A stretch of DNA of 64,000 nt from Glutinoglossum americanum. Its lineage: Eukaryota > Ascomycota > Geoglossomycetes > Geoglossales > Geoglossaceae. The stretch is from assembly GCA_020080175.1 (NCBI GenBank), contig JAGHQL010000034.1, forward strand, positions 62,001 through 126,000, in the 5' to 3' direction. Shown piece by piece: positions 45,832 to 58,747 of this stretch (the first letter of the stretch is position 1; each line of letters begins with the position of its first letter). Both the position numbers and the translations under genes were made by a program. The notes beneath the pieces were generated by a model. That model searched no databases. It was not told the origin of the DNA and saw only the letters and a program-made list of their open reading frames with translations.

Positions 45832-48800
45832 TCAAACAGGATATCCAAACACCTCAGCAATAGACAGCCAGTTCCACCGGATTCCTCCGATGGCGAGAAT
45901 AACTACCACGAAATCAACAACTAGTAGCACCGCCGCAGCTGTCATGAAACGCGGCGAGAATATGCGATAGAGCATCAGATGTCTTCGCAACCAGTAGGCC
46001 CACATAGTCGTACTAATCGATATCACCGAGTGGTACAGGATATGTGTACTAACTGCGACGGCTACAGCACCCAGTAGGCCCCTCTTTTGTGGGGGCTGCT
46101 TCCACAGGGCAACTAGTGGAGTAGCAAGGGCCGCAAGAATTTGCGCCCCGAAGGTGTTACCCACGATGAGAAGTGGTGACCAGGGGTATCGGATCGATCT
46201 CATTGGGATAAATGCCGATTCCCACTGTATCGCTGAAAGGGTGGCCTGGTGGCCAGTCTTGAAGAAGTGGAACCCTCCCAGTAAACCAAGAACAACAGGA
46301 CCGATCGAGCTGTCACTTAGACCGTTGCAATCGATAATCTCAAGAAGACAAAGGATTTGCCAGGCTAGTATGCCTATCGCACCGCCACCCATGGGTTTCT
46401 GCAGTAATATAATAGCGAGCAGGAAATTGACTACGAGCAGGAAATAGCGGGAACCATGTACGTTCGCATAACCTAGGATTGTGACCGACTGGTCGGTTTC
46501 AGGGTACATGACCTTTGCATCCTCAATTCGTTTCGAATGCGCTGTCTTAGTTGCCACAATGTTCAAGCACGGCTTCGCCCAAGCAAATGTCGTGCTCCCT
46601 GCGGCTAGCGCGATAGAGAGAATAATTTGAGCCACGTAGACCCGGGAAGTCTTTAAGACATCTTTGTTAATCGGAAGCCAATCTCCATCGTCGGCCGCAT
46701 CCAGTAACCAGTAAATCGCAGATAGGAGTAAGCCAATTCGAAACGCGAAACCAATCCAGAATACGGAAGACCCTTCGTAGGACCGTGTTCCTTTGTAGTA
46801 GGACTTGATGATTCCGGGGAGTAGGATGGCAACCGTAAATGGTATTAGTAACTGCCAGGGTGCTGAAGTCGATGAGGTTGCTGATGCATAATATGTTGAT
46901 CTGCAGAAGGGCATTTGCTCCTCTCTGCAAAGCTGTGAAAAAGACGCCAATCGGGTGAGAAAAATAAAGATGATGGACTGGTACATCCCTAGCAATTTGT
47001 CGGCGAATTCTCGCTGTCGGAGAGATGAAATAATCGCAGTAAACCCAAACGAACTAAGAAAGAATAGCAAAATCGTATCTTCCCATATGGTGTAAGAGTT
47101 TGAAGCGAACCCGGCTGATTGACTAACAGTAAAAACCACAGCTAGCCACCCCCAAAGGTTACTAGGGAACGGAGAGGCAATTCGTCTTCGTGCTACGAGC
47201 GCGGCCGAAGCAAAGCCAAACAGACCCCCAATGGCTGATCCGAGAAGACAGGCATCAAGTAACGTCGCGTTTACAGGGTATATGGATCTTAAAATGCCAC
47301 CGCATACCGCCCCAGTAACTGCTCCTGCTAAAGCTCTCCCCAAAAAAAGCGGTGTAAGTTCGATCACATCGCCTCTAAGCCCCCTAGCGTAACAGGTAAC
47401 GACCACAATGCCACCTAGCAAAACCAAGAGACCTACTACCATACTAACCAGGTCAAAACTAGCCCAGAGACCTCTGCAGACGTCCAGTGTCTCCTTCTGG
47501 TAACTCGAGAACTTCTCAAACGAGTTTTTCCATCCAGAGGCGGATGGATTATTCGAATACCTAGCGGCACTGACCCACGCCTCTTTTGCCGCTTCCCAGA
47601 GTGCTTGAGGAGTTAATGCGGCTTCTAGAACCAATCCTCGAGCCAAAGCATATTCCTCCTGGTATTTCTTGATCTGGGCTCCAGTGAGGTGGCTTGCTTG
47701 TGCAAGGTTCTGCCAATTATCTCCGCTTGTACCGATAAAAGCTTCTTCTATTGGTGCCCCTAGGTTGTTGAACGGGATCGGGATCCCCAGCAGTAGGGCC
47801 AATGTCGGGACAAGGTCAATCTGTCTAACCGGCCTCTCGCTCGCAGTCTGCGGTGGCAACTGGCTGGCTTGAGAGGTCCTTCCGAAAATCCCCTTCTTTG
47901 AAAACATCCACAATGCCGCTTGGATCTCATCGTCTGACTCCCCACCGTGATCACCTTTCGCATCCATACCATGATCGCCCAGAACAACGACAACAGTCGA
48001 TTCATCCACAGATTCTACAAGCCGCCGAACTACACCGTCCATTTGCTGTAGCTTCGCCGCCATGGCTGGGTGATCAGGCCCATAACGATGCCCTGCATGA
48101 TCAACGCCTAGATAATGTCCAATAATCACATCCCACTTCGAAGAATTGGACGAATGTAGAAGTGGGAAAAGGTGCTCAGTCACACCGTTATCAACCGTGT
48201 GTAGATCCCAAACGTTGAATGATTCATAAGGCCTTGTTAGGTTCGGGTCAAAATACCCGGGAAACAAAGATGTCCAAGTATCGTCTCCAAGTTGAACAAT
48301 ATTCTTCCCTGCATCCCGCAATTGAGCAACAAGGTTATCTTCCTCTATGGCTGTTCCGGCAAAATTGGAGCCTAGATCGATGAATGTTGGGAGTGTGCCA
48401 GTCGTCAATCCCTTCAATCTCTGCAAAGTCGCTGTTGGGGGATCGGCGATGAACGGCAAAAGAAACGCGTTACTCGGTCGCTGCGAGGCAGACTCATAAA
48501 GCACAGACATAGCATTATGGAACTGATGGGGCGCTTTCGAATTGCTCCCGCGGAATGGCACTGTAAAGTCGTACCTAAGAGCGTCGATGATTATGATAAC
48601 GGCCTTGTCAAAGGTCTTCGGGTGCCAACAGCCGTGTGAAGGCGAACCAAAATCATGTCCATTAGGAAGCTCTACTGGGGGTGCACTGCACTGCGACTTA
48701 TGATCCAAGACCAATCTAGTAAGCAGAAACCCCCGGGTGAAAAAGTAGATTCCAGAGGCGTGGAGTAAGCTACCAGGAAGTGCAGGTTAGCCAGAAGAAT

Positions 48801-49012
48801 CCTGATGGCTTCGCAAAAGAAACGAACCAAATCCATAACAAGAAAGCAACCAAGATCCCATGTGATGTTTTGAACTGCAGCTCCTTTTTGTGTTGGACTT
48901 GTTTGGCCAGCTCTAAACTGACGCCAGACGTATGTTCTTGCTCCTTCAAGGCTTTGGCCTTCGCAAATTGTGCAGTTAGCTCCTTGTGGCTCCATTTTAG
49001 GTCAATATCCAT
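45832..49012 (-). CDS. GPI13: GPI ethanolamine phosphate transferase 3 (PIG-O/Gpi13)
   Basis: ER membrane enzyme that adds ethanolamine phosphate to the third mannose of the GPI anchor, the group later linked to protein. Exons 49012-48828 and 48769-45832 give 1040 residues. After a cytosolic N-terminus and one membrane helix, the luminal alkaline-phosphatase-type domain carries VIIIIDALRYDFTVPF, GHYLGVDHAGHRYGPDHP and VVVLGDHGMDAKGDHGGES. These hold the metal-binding Asp and His residues and the nucleophile region. About a dozen membrane helices follow. The splice restores WI-CLLHASGIYFFTRGFLLTRLVLD. The gene lies 246 bases downstream of the COG1 start on the same strand. Confidence 0.94.
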
Positions 49013-49667
49013 CTGCGCTGCATTTACTACAACTTATAAATTAAAGATATTAAGAACATAGAGAAAGAAGTTGAAGTTCATCTGTAGCGGGTTCACATCT
49101 CTCCAGATCCAGAGATTGGCAAGGCGAGTTTCATTTCACGAGACGTAGCGAATCAGATTTTACTACTACTGCCGACTTAGAAAGTTGATGCCATGACTTA
49201 TTTCAAGCCTAGATCAAAATTCCAAACAGGTTCTTCGTTCCATGATAGGGCAATTAAATTACATACATTAAGAACTATGCAGAGGTAGCGTGCTTCTCAG
49301 GGTCCTTTAGAATGGTCCAAGTAAAGTTCCTGAGGAACGCTTTCTTCCCAGCGCTGACGATATAAAGGGATGCCTCCTTCGAATTTAAATAGAGTAGGCT
49401 GCCAGGCAATAGAGAGTGGCCTAAACAGAACGAAGTGGTGCCCATAATGCCTGGATATTCACCCTTTACAGCCCTCTGTTAAAGAAAATACCCCAGGTGA
49501 ATGTAATGAATAATGTCGTAAGGGACGTAACGTTGACTGCTCAAGACACTGCATCATGACGTTTCTAGTAACGAAACTTGTCAAGATGTGAGCGACTGAA
49601 TAGCCAATTCTATCATCTCCATTTGTGAACCGAGAATCCCCAGATCCGACCTCAAGACCAGTTGATC
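49013..49667. other. Intergenic between GPI13 and the membrane-protein gene
   Basis: GPI13 upstream region and the 3' flank of the next minus-strand gene. No feature recognised. Confidence 0.6.
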
Positions 49668-50213
49668 TCAAATCTTTTCCTTCAAACCCCCAACCCGCTC
49701 CAGATCTACAGAGTGAAATCGATCCGAATCGCTCCTCTGATATGGAGGAAGATTGTCCTCCACCGGCTCCAGGCCGACCCCAGTCTCCCCCACGCGAACG
49801 ACCACCACCCGACCTGACTTCCTTCGGCCGGACTCGTCTTCCTCCTCAGGGAAGGTGATGCGAATCTCAGGAATAGAATCCGGGGTTAATGGCGGTGTGA
49901 GAGAACCTTGGATAAGTTGTTGCTTCTCACTATAGACGTGAAACGATTCGGGACGACCGCCATAGGGCGTAGCAGTGATGGTGAGGCGACGATGATTCGG
50001 TGAGTTAGCCGGCTTTTCGCTGTACACTGGGAGGCCTTCATTCGACTTCTGCTTTCGGCGATGATCTCGGATGAAAAAGAGCACGGCGACCAGAAGAAGG
50101 CCGCAGAGAACAAGAACCAGAAGAACGATTAATAGGTTCACCATGGTGCGGCTAAGTCCAGTTCCCCCTTCCTCTGATATGTCCCGAGCGACAAGACTGT
50201 GTATTGCCTCCAT
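49668..50213 (-). CDS. Conserved single-pass membrane protein of unknown function
   Basis: 181 residues in one exon. A short N-terminal segment (about 24 residues) precedes one hydrophobic helix (MVNLLIVLLVLVLCGLLLVA) and a basic stop-transfer stretch (RDHRRKQK). The remaining cytosolic tail contains blocks that look conserved in fungi: HRRLTITATPYGGRPESFHVYSEKQ, IPEIRITFPEEEDESGR, KSGRVVVVRVGETGVGLEP, and ENLPPYQR-like DNLPPYQR with VDLERVGGLKEK. I recall similar proteins of unknown role in other Pezizomycotina, without a name. LPVYSEK and LPPYQR resemble PPxY-type short ligands for WW domains of Rsp5-like ligases, so it could be an adaptor; this is inference only. Confidence 0.75.
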   Translation of the reverse strand: MEAIHSLVARDISEEGGTGLSRTMVNLLIVLLVLVLCGLLLVAVLFFIRDHRRKQKSNEGLPVYSEKPANSPNHRRLTITATPYGGRPESFHVYSEKQQLIQGSLTPPLTPDSIPEIRITFPEEEDESGRRKSGRVVVVRVGETGVGLEPVEDNLPPYQRSDSDRFHSVDLERVGGLKEKI

Positions 50214-53200
50214 TGTACTGTGTGATTCGTGATATGTTAATCGTGTTGAAAATTTCCGATTAAGCGATTATCGGTGCAAAAGGCTATAAATCGAGATTTA
50301 TCACTGGCATGTGCTACAATACAGATGAAGTCAGCCCCTTCCATCAATTGAGCCAACAGAGGACGAGAGCTAGTTATTCGCGTACCTAAGCGCGGAATGT
50401 CCCGATGATTGGAAAATGCGCAGTCCTCAGGATGCGACGATAGAGATAATGACAGGAAACGTGAAGGTTCTGCTAAGAGAATGGACAGCACGGCTACAGC
50501 TGAAAGAGTGAAGCTGGTACCTGCTAAAACCGTAAGGAAGGATAATGGGAATAACGCGAGGAGAAGGTGTGCAAGGAGAAGAGGTTGAAGTGAGGAGTTT
50601 GTGCTAAAAGAGATTACATGAAACCAGGGCCACAAAACGTTTGGGAACTCAGCGAATCAAGGCCGAGCTGCGATATCGGGAGCGATACCAAATATGGCAG
50701 AGCTAGCCGCGTTCAATTTTGGACGTTCGCCCCTGAAGAGTCTTGCGCGTTCCCATTGGATGTTAGTATCTCGGTTTTTAGACAAGAAATTCAGAGAATT
50801 ATTCTCGAGTTGTAAGAAATAGCCTCAAAACAGCAGATTATGCCATTCAGCCTGTTTGCGTCAAAGTCGCACCAACCTATGACTTTGCCAGGTTAGGCAA
50901 GATGGCAAACCCCAGTCGACCGGCAAGCTTCAAATAGGTCGCAAAATTGGTGAAGCCTATCACTTATCACATAGCAGCTTGTTTTTTTCGGGCGGATCTA
51001 GGACAGCCGCTAGAAACTCGGGACGCAAACATGTTATTCAACAAGGCATGGTCGTCTCCGAAAGGCGGTCGATTAATGCGGTTCGAAGATGAGCCTAGTC
51101 ATCGAAGGGCTGGGAAAACAGCCCCAGCAAATCATCAAGATAAAATTAGCTCCAATTCCACAGACTCAGCATCTCCAAAACGCGAAGCACAAACATCGAC
51201 CAACACAGCTTTGGGTCTTCAGTAGCCGAGAGCTCTTCATGGAGCAGATGCTACTCTCAGGAACCGTCCAAAGATCACATCGACAATGCGAAAATTCCAA
51301 CGGGAAGAACCTTTCAAAGAACATCTATCCTCTTTAGTTCGTTCGTGCAGCCTGACGTCTCGACGGTCGTATGCAGCTCGCATGAAGCCGGTCTGGGCTC
51401 CTTTCAGTGTGGCATATGACATGTGTGTGATGTTACCTTCCGTCTCGTGCTCCTCGACAAGAGCAACTTCACTCGTGCACATGTACAGCTAAGCAGTAGG
51501 CAGAGCATGGTGTTTGCGAGGGATGGGAAGCCAACCGATTCTGGACTTTTGCCTGGTCCAATTGCTTGGAAAATGACGATGAGATACGGACAAATTGTAG
51601 GGCGCTGCTTCGTCTGAAATATCTGTCAATTTCATGCCTTGGTGGACAAGAAAATGGCGGTGTAGATCTCTCGCGCGCCCTATCAATATGCATGATGGTC
51701 GATCATGAACGATAACGTTTTGCTCCGTATCAAGCTTTGGAGGCTGCGGCAAGTCACGCAGAAGTCGACAGGATCTGGTGTGTCAAGATCTTGAGAGGGC
51801 TGAGATTTGAGAGAGACGCACATATCTGATGGATGAATGGCTATCTCCATGATGAGGTTTATTTTAAGTTCTCGAAGCCCCGTGAAATGCATTGGATATA
51901 AAGTTCGGGGAAGACGGCTTGGCGTGGCTCCAGTTGAGTGAATATCCCGAGAGTTTGGACAGCCGACGCCCTTTGCAGACTCCTTACGCAAAAGCAAGTC
52001 ATACGCGATATGTAGCCTGTTCTAGCCAGCGACATATGTACAGACGCGGAAAACAACGAACATGTTGAGGAGCGGAGAGATCGGTCGATCCTGGCGCCAC
52101 AACCATCTTAGAGCCAATAGGAGTATTTCCTCACTCATGTGAGATCCGGGCGCTTCGTTTTGCCAAAAAAAATCGGGAGTTCATACTCTTCACATATTTC
52201 CAAAAGGCAAGAGGGAATAAAATGAAGAAGTTGTGGTTCACAAGTCCAGATTAGTGATGGGACTGCATTTCATGCTTGTCTGCTGCAGATAGCTGCACTA
52301 CTAGACTCGCAAGCCCTACCCTGAGGGCTTCACTCAACCCGGGCGACAAGGACGTCTTGCCCAGACGGCGCAGTGTCAGTGAAATGCTACCTCAGTTCGA
52401 GTATTAAGGATATGACACCTGATGCATGAAGAGGAATTTGACTACAGCACTCAGGCAGCTTGCTGGAGGTTGCATTCATGTCACAGGCAGAAGAAGGCAG
52501 AAGGCTGCGGTTGAGGCTGTGAAGGATACCACACGTACAAATCAGAGTCCGCAAATGCACAGTAGATATCGATTTAGTCAAGCCCATATATGAATCACTT
52601 CATTTCCTTTACCTTTTATAACATTTAGGGAGACCCTCCAGCGAACAAGAAGTTTGTCCCTTGATTCTGTGGGTTCGAATTGGCTCTATCTCGTCGTACC
52701 AGTCTTGTGGCTTCTTATTGTTTGGGGTCGCCCGCTTAGTTACGGAGCCGGTGTCGTGGCTCCATTATCTAGAACCGGAGTACCAGCAGCGCGTCGAGAC
52801 CTATTTAGCAAGCCGACCCCCTTGAGATCTATCGCTCCGTAACTCCCAAAAGTTCACTTTCGCCCTCATTGGAGCGATAGCGATTGCGATTGCGATCGCT
52901 TCGTCCGTGACCGCCCAGCGACAAGGTTGAGTGCGTGTGAGTAATAAGAGAGTACGTACGAGAGGAGTAGGCATCCCTCCAGGGCTGGCTGAGTCAAGCG
53001 TCAAGCACCACCATTCAATATTCACTGATTCATCCCACGCATAACATCTCATCACATCAAATTAAACCACCGGTGCGTCTTGTCTTGTTCGTAGCGTCGC
53101 GTACGCTCGTCTGTTCCTGTCCCCGATCGACAGTCAGCAGCTAGATACCCCCGACACGCTCCACAGACGCCAGAATCGCTCGCCTACAACCGATTCCGTG

Positions 53201-54136
53201 GGGCTTCTCGATTTAGCGCTGGAAGTCTGTTTCACTGAAGGAGTCCAAACACCCCCAACCTGGCCCCACCCACTAGGATATAGTTAGATCTGTTGTTTAG
53301 GGCCCTCGCCTCAAAAAAGTTGTGGACGGGTTCCAACACGCAGATCTCCTACCTATCCAGACCAACGACCACCACAAAAGTAGCCAACCAAGCCATCCCT
53401 CTGTCCTCCACCTCTCTGAGACCCAGACCTGCATAACGAACGCCTTTCCACCCTACTATCTACCTCCTGGACGGGTCAAACTCCGGCCCCCAGTTATCTC
53501 CATTCTTCGTATTCCGCATTCGACACCTCAGCCTCCCCTTGCATCCTCTTCGAGATCACCTCTACGTCTCCAGCCCGCATGAGCTCAACGACGGGCAGAG
53601 TTGCTTGAAGCCTACGCGCGGAGAGCACCAAAGCCCGCCGGATTCTCGTACGGCTGCCTACTCACATTACACCACCCCCAATACGACGCATATCTCCCCC
53701 GACAAACGAAGGGGTCGCGCGAAAGCTCCTTAACTTTCAGCTTTCCCATCCTTTCTTCCTTGGTCCTCCATCTTCAACTCGGTACTGAATTTTCACCTCC
53801 GAAGAGGGGTGGCTGTATATTCGCACGCTTCGTGACGAGACCTACGATTACGACCTTAGAACAGGTAAGTCAATCCAAAGCTGTCTGGTGTGCCGATGCG
53901 GCCTAATTTTTTCACGTCTTACACGTTGGGGAGTCATAATACGAAATGCTGCTGATGACTGGGGTCTTTCAGCTAAATAGTTTTTCGCCAGCATTTCAGC
54001 CCTATTACATTACAGCATCTCAAAAGGATTGAAAAAAGCAAAGCATTTGAACAGTCTTTGACTTGTCTTACCAATCTCACCTGATACCTGAGTTCCCCGA
54101 CCCGTCGCAAACCCGGCTTCGAATTCTCGAGTTGCT
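50214..54136. other. 3.9 kb intergenic region upstream of PUF3
   Basis: The largest gap. The first 3 kb show only short open frames with no family features. From about 53290 the plus strand is C/T-rich, as in a long transcribed leader, and a likely leader intron can be seen at 53865-53972 (GTAAGT to TTTCAG with GCTGATGACT before it). A GCGATT-type run sits near 52876-52896. Confidence 0.5.
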
Positions 54137-57100
54137 ATGGCAGAACGTTCTGGGGTCTCCAACAGAAACGCCGCTTCTACGGCGAACAATGTAAACTCGA
54201 CCATTTTCCGATTCTGCCCCAAGTACCCTTTTTTTGCTAATTAAGCTGACAAAATTTGTGTCTCAGGCACGACCTGTGCGTCTCGGCGAGTTCAACACGA
54301 TTTCGTCCGGTAGAGCCAACGGTGAGGAATCTCGGTCTTCACAAGGCTCAGGCTTGGGCCAGACACTAGGGAATGGGGGCTCGAACTGGAACGGCGGGAT
54401 CTGGGCGACTCCTTCTCTGGGAAATGCGTTTGGAAGCGCGAACAATGAAATTCCTCGACCACGCGGTGAGCACATATACAAGCTCTGGAAACTTCATGGT
54501 CGTGCTGACGGTTTTACGACAGAAGATAACTCTTATCTTTCTGGAGGTTCTGGGTCTTTTGAAGGCAAGATAGGTTCGGGCTCACTTGTAGCATCCTCCG
54601 ACGTGGACACCTGGGGAAGTACTCGACAAGGGATACCTTGGAATGGAAACGAAACAACTTCACCTGCCATGTCCAGTGTCCCCATGACTGAAGCTGGGGG
54701 GTCTCCCGTTCGGCACCGCAACAGCAACCCCAACGCACCGCCGCTATCTTTATCCGATAATCCTCGTAGCCCGTCTCCATTCTTTTCTGTGGCCCGTCAG
54801 TCTGCCATTGGTCACCATAGCTCGCCGAGCAAGCCTTTCCTAGACCCTACCACTGGAAGCTTTGTGGCACCTCGCACCGCTGATGAGAGATCAAGCAATT
54901 TCGGAACTCCTGGAGACGGAAGAGGTCTAAGCAGATTCAGCACAGATGAGGAGAATCGGAGACATATCAATTCTATTGTTGGTGGTGCATTGGATAGCGA
55001 TGAAGCAAAGCGTCCTGGCAGGAACAACCGCCGACCCGTTCAATCGTCAGACTTACTCGGGTCGAAGAATGGGGCAGCGGCAAGGAGCGAGAGTCTTCCT
55101 CCTAACAGGGAAAGTACATCGCCTTCGATAGGTGCCCAGCATAACTCTCACATTGATAATACTGCTCCATATACCCAGTTTCCCCAAGTGGCAACACCTT
55201 TCAATCGACCAACTCACCATGGGCATACTTCCTCATTCTCTTCAGCCCAAGGCAGTTTACGGAAATTTGACGATTTGAATCGCGACTCTCAGGACGCTGA
55301 GGTGCTTGCGAGATTTGGGAGGTTCAGCCTAGACGGAAACGGGGATACAAATTCTTATACCCAACAGCCTAGCACTGGGGCCCCACAACCGTATTCGTCC
55401 CAGCCGCCGTACGATTTTGGCTATCACCGTCAGATGCATCCAAACATGCCACCGAATCTCTGGGGTTTGGATGATGGCACTTACGAACGCGGCCAGGAGT
55501 CCTTCACCCCAGACGGCTTCCCTGACAACGCATTTGGTGACCAATTCAGCGGGTTCAGGGTTCCTCGAATGAACAATGATCGGGGTACAATCTCTCCAGG
55601 CGGAAGCGACTACCGCCGAAATATCCACAGCCCGTCATATTATTCTACCGGTGGGACACCGCCCGCGAGTACCGATCCTTTCCGTGCACCATCTCGAGGA
55701 GCTAACCAGCCTGGCCGTGCACCACTGAACGGACATGTCCTAGACAAAAAGCTTCGGGGCCTCCAGCAGCAGCAGACCTACAATTCTCCCCAGCCCAATG
55801 CAATGATGATGCGTAATGAGCCTTATCGAGGGGCATTCTCACCTCACCCTTACGACTATCTTCGAGTCAGCCCACTTGCACCTTCGCTCACGCCATTCTT
55901 TTCCGGAATTCCAATGGCCGCAATTCCTGGCGGACCGATCGCTCCTCGAGGACCCGCACGCGACCAACAAGATATAGGCCACAATCTCCGAAGTCTCCTA
56001 CTGGAAGAGTTCCGTTCCAACACCAAGACTAGCAAGCGCTACGAGTTGAAGGTAGATTTACGATGCCAGAACAAACAGAACTCAGCTTACAATTTACAGG
56101 ATATTTACAACCATATAGTTGAATTTAGTGGCGATCAACACGGTTCGCGGTTCATTCAGCAAAAGCTAGAGACTGCCAACAGCGATGAAAAGGACCAGGT
56201 TTTTCGCGAGATTCGGCCGAATTCCCTGCAACTGATGACCGATGTTTTTGGCAATTATGTGATCCAGAAGTTTTTCGAACATGGGAACCAAGTTCAAAAG
56301 ACAATTTTGGCCGAGCAGATGAAGGGTCACATCTTGACTCTATCCATGCAAATGTATGGCTGCCGCGTAGTCCAGAAAGTTTGTTCCCCATTCCCCCATA
56401 TCTTAGCCCACTCCACCGTTTACTGACCGCCACAGGCCTTGGAGCATATCCTGACCGATCAACAAGCTGCGCTCGTGAGAGAACTTGATGGCCACGTCCT
56501 CAAGTGCGTGAAAGACCAGAACGGGAACCATGTCATTCAGAAGGCCATCGAAAGAGTGCCCGCTGAACACATTCAGTTCATCATCAAGGCCTTTACTGGG
56601 CAGGTTCACAGTCTCGCTACCCACCCGTATGGATGTCGCGTCATACAGAGGATGTTAGAACACTGCGAAGAAAAGGCACAGACGTCAATCCTACAGGAGC
56701 TCCACTCTTGTACTTGGTCGTTGGTTCAGGATCAATACGGAAATTATGTCACCCAACACGTAATTGAGCACGGAAAAGAGGAAGACAAAGCCAAGATCAT
56801 CGCCCTTGTTACTGGACAGATACTCCTCTTCTCAAAACACAAGTTTGCATCGAATGTCGTCGAGAAGAGTATTGAGTTCGGGTCGGATGACCAACGTCGA
56901 GATATTCTGGCTGCCCTGACCGCCGCCCGCCCAGATGGCACTTCACCACTACAGACCTTGATGAGAGACCAATATGGAAACTATGTGATCCGTAAGTTCC
57001 TTTCGCACATCCAACCACTCGCTTGCTGATAGTATTACACAGAGAAACTTTTGGGACAACTCAAAGGAGCAGACCACGAGAGGCTTGTCGAACAAATAAG

Positions 57101-57440
57101 GCCGCAGCTCCAGGCATTGAAGAAATTTACATATGGGAAACAGATCACTGCTGTAAGCTAAGACCTATCTGAAGCAGAATTCCCAGTAGCCTCTGACAAT
57201 ACTTCCCAGATTGAAAAACTCATTTCTACCTCCACCTCCCCTTCCCAGTCCACGACCCCCCCACCTGGATCATCCGCTGCCCCTACACCCCCCATGACAT
57301 CCGAAGCGCAGTCTCCACAAAGCAGTTCTCTCCCTAGCACAAACACCAGCACAATTGATGGCCCTTTCGATACCGAGGCAACCGATAAGAAACAAAATAG
57401 CGGCGAATCGGGGCCCCAGGTCAGCATTGTTTCCGCTTGA
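54137..57440 (+). CDS. PUF3: Pumilio-family RNA-binding protein, Puf3 type
   Basis: Binds UGUA-containing 3' UTRs, in yeast mainly those of nuclear-encoded mitochondrial mRNAs. Exons 54137-54190, 54267-56051, 56100-56378, 56436-56991, 57043-57152 and 57210-57440 give about 1004 residues. A further stop-free 57-base intron (54466-54522, GTGAGC, GCTGAC, ACGACAG) probably lies inside the second exon, making 985. The long N-terminal half is Ser/Pro/Gly-rich. Eight PUF repeats follow with recognition cores SRFIQ, NYVIQ, CRVVQ, NHVIQ, CRVIQ, NYVTQ, SNVVE and NYVIQ. Introns fall within repeats 3 and 8. The start [10 protein letters not shown] was chosen because its GTAAAC donor joins in phase to ARPVRLGEF. 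The tail is Ser/Thr/Pro-rich. Confidence 0.93.
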
Positions 57441-58747
57441 GACCTACGTGTACGTTAAAAAGTCACCTCCGTACGCGAAATCAACATTGAGTGACCTCTG
57501 GGAGGTTTGGATTGCAAAGTTCGGCCGGTTCTTTACTCGCGGTCGATCGAATGGCAATCTGCAATTGCAAGCATGGTTTTCTTCACGGATACAGTTTGGC
57601 ATAGGTTCTAACTACGTTCTTGTCGCTATTTTCTGCAGTCAGAAACTTGTAATCCCTAGGGATGTTTGATTCTATCCCTGACCTTCCCCTCTGTTTTCTT
57701 TCTCGTGTCAATTTGTCGCCCTGGCTGGCGGGTCCTCTCTAGCATCGGTTGTCGACGTTTTTTATAGGCTGCTCCCTCCTCGTGTGAGTGACCTTGGGCT
57801 TACCTGGCTGTGTACTGGCATCTGGGATAAAACGGATTGGAAAGGAATATGGCATGGAAAAATCTTTCGAAAAGAAGCAATCTGAGCGTATTTGCTGTCC
57901 AGAACAATCTATTCTCTGATGTAAATGCGTTTGGTTCTAGCTCACATTACAAACGCATTCACTTTCTTTATTGCGCTAGGGGATAATATTTATGAGGTAT
58001 GCTTTCTCTCGATCCCACATGCGTGGGTGACGATTGTCTATGATTTCTATTCCCACCTAAGTCCGGTAATCTATATATCATCGAGTGAATAGCCTTGGCT
58101 TGGGCTTTCCTTGCGCCGTTTCCATTCCATTCTCGCGCTTCATGATTCCATACTGTTCCGCTTTCTCACCGGTGACGCGGGTTCGGTCTCTTTTAATCTT
58201 TTGGCTTCTGCGAAATAAAAGGGTTGATACATATCGGGTATGTAGGTAGCAGGCGCCAACGTGAGACGAAATACTAGTTCCTTTAAAGCATAAGTGCCAG
58301 ACCTCATGCGCAGACGTACCGCAGTAGGTCACATAGATTAAGTAATCTATAGGTGGGCAAAACTTCACTATCCATGTATAATAACTCTAGTCCTCCATGC
58401 AAAATTCCCAAGTTCGCTGTCCACCAAGTTAGCATGCGAGGAACGTTTCCTGATGCGTCGCGACCACGTCCACCACACTTTACACTTCACCCAAAGAATC
58501 CAGATGATTCAGTCCCACTTCACAACGCCAGTCCTACCTTGCTCGACAAGTAACTTGGCCTTTTGAGTTGGTGTACCAAACTTGGTTCTTTAATACCGCT
58601 TCCATTTTCACTTCCGTCCTTAAGTCATCGATGACAAGTGCGCTAAGGTTTCTACCGCCCACTTATCACAAGTAGCTATCCTTATTTGGCTCAGTTTTCT
58701 GAATCCCTGTGCTTTTGTAAGCTCAGAAACCTTCAGGTTACTAGAGG
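57441..58747. other. Intergenic between PUF3 and RQC1
   Basis: PUF3 3' flank and RQC1 upstream region. T-rich patches and short open frames only. Confidence 0.6.

Noticed and set aside
52671-52681. GGGTTCGAATT, resembling a tRNA B box
   Set aside because: No A box, acceptor stem or anticodon arm could be folded around it on either strand.
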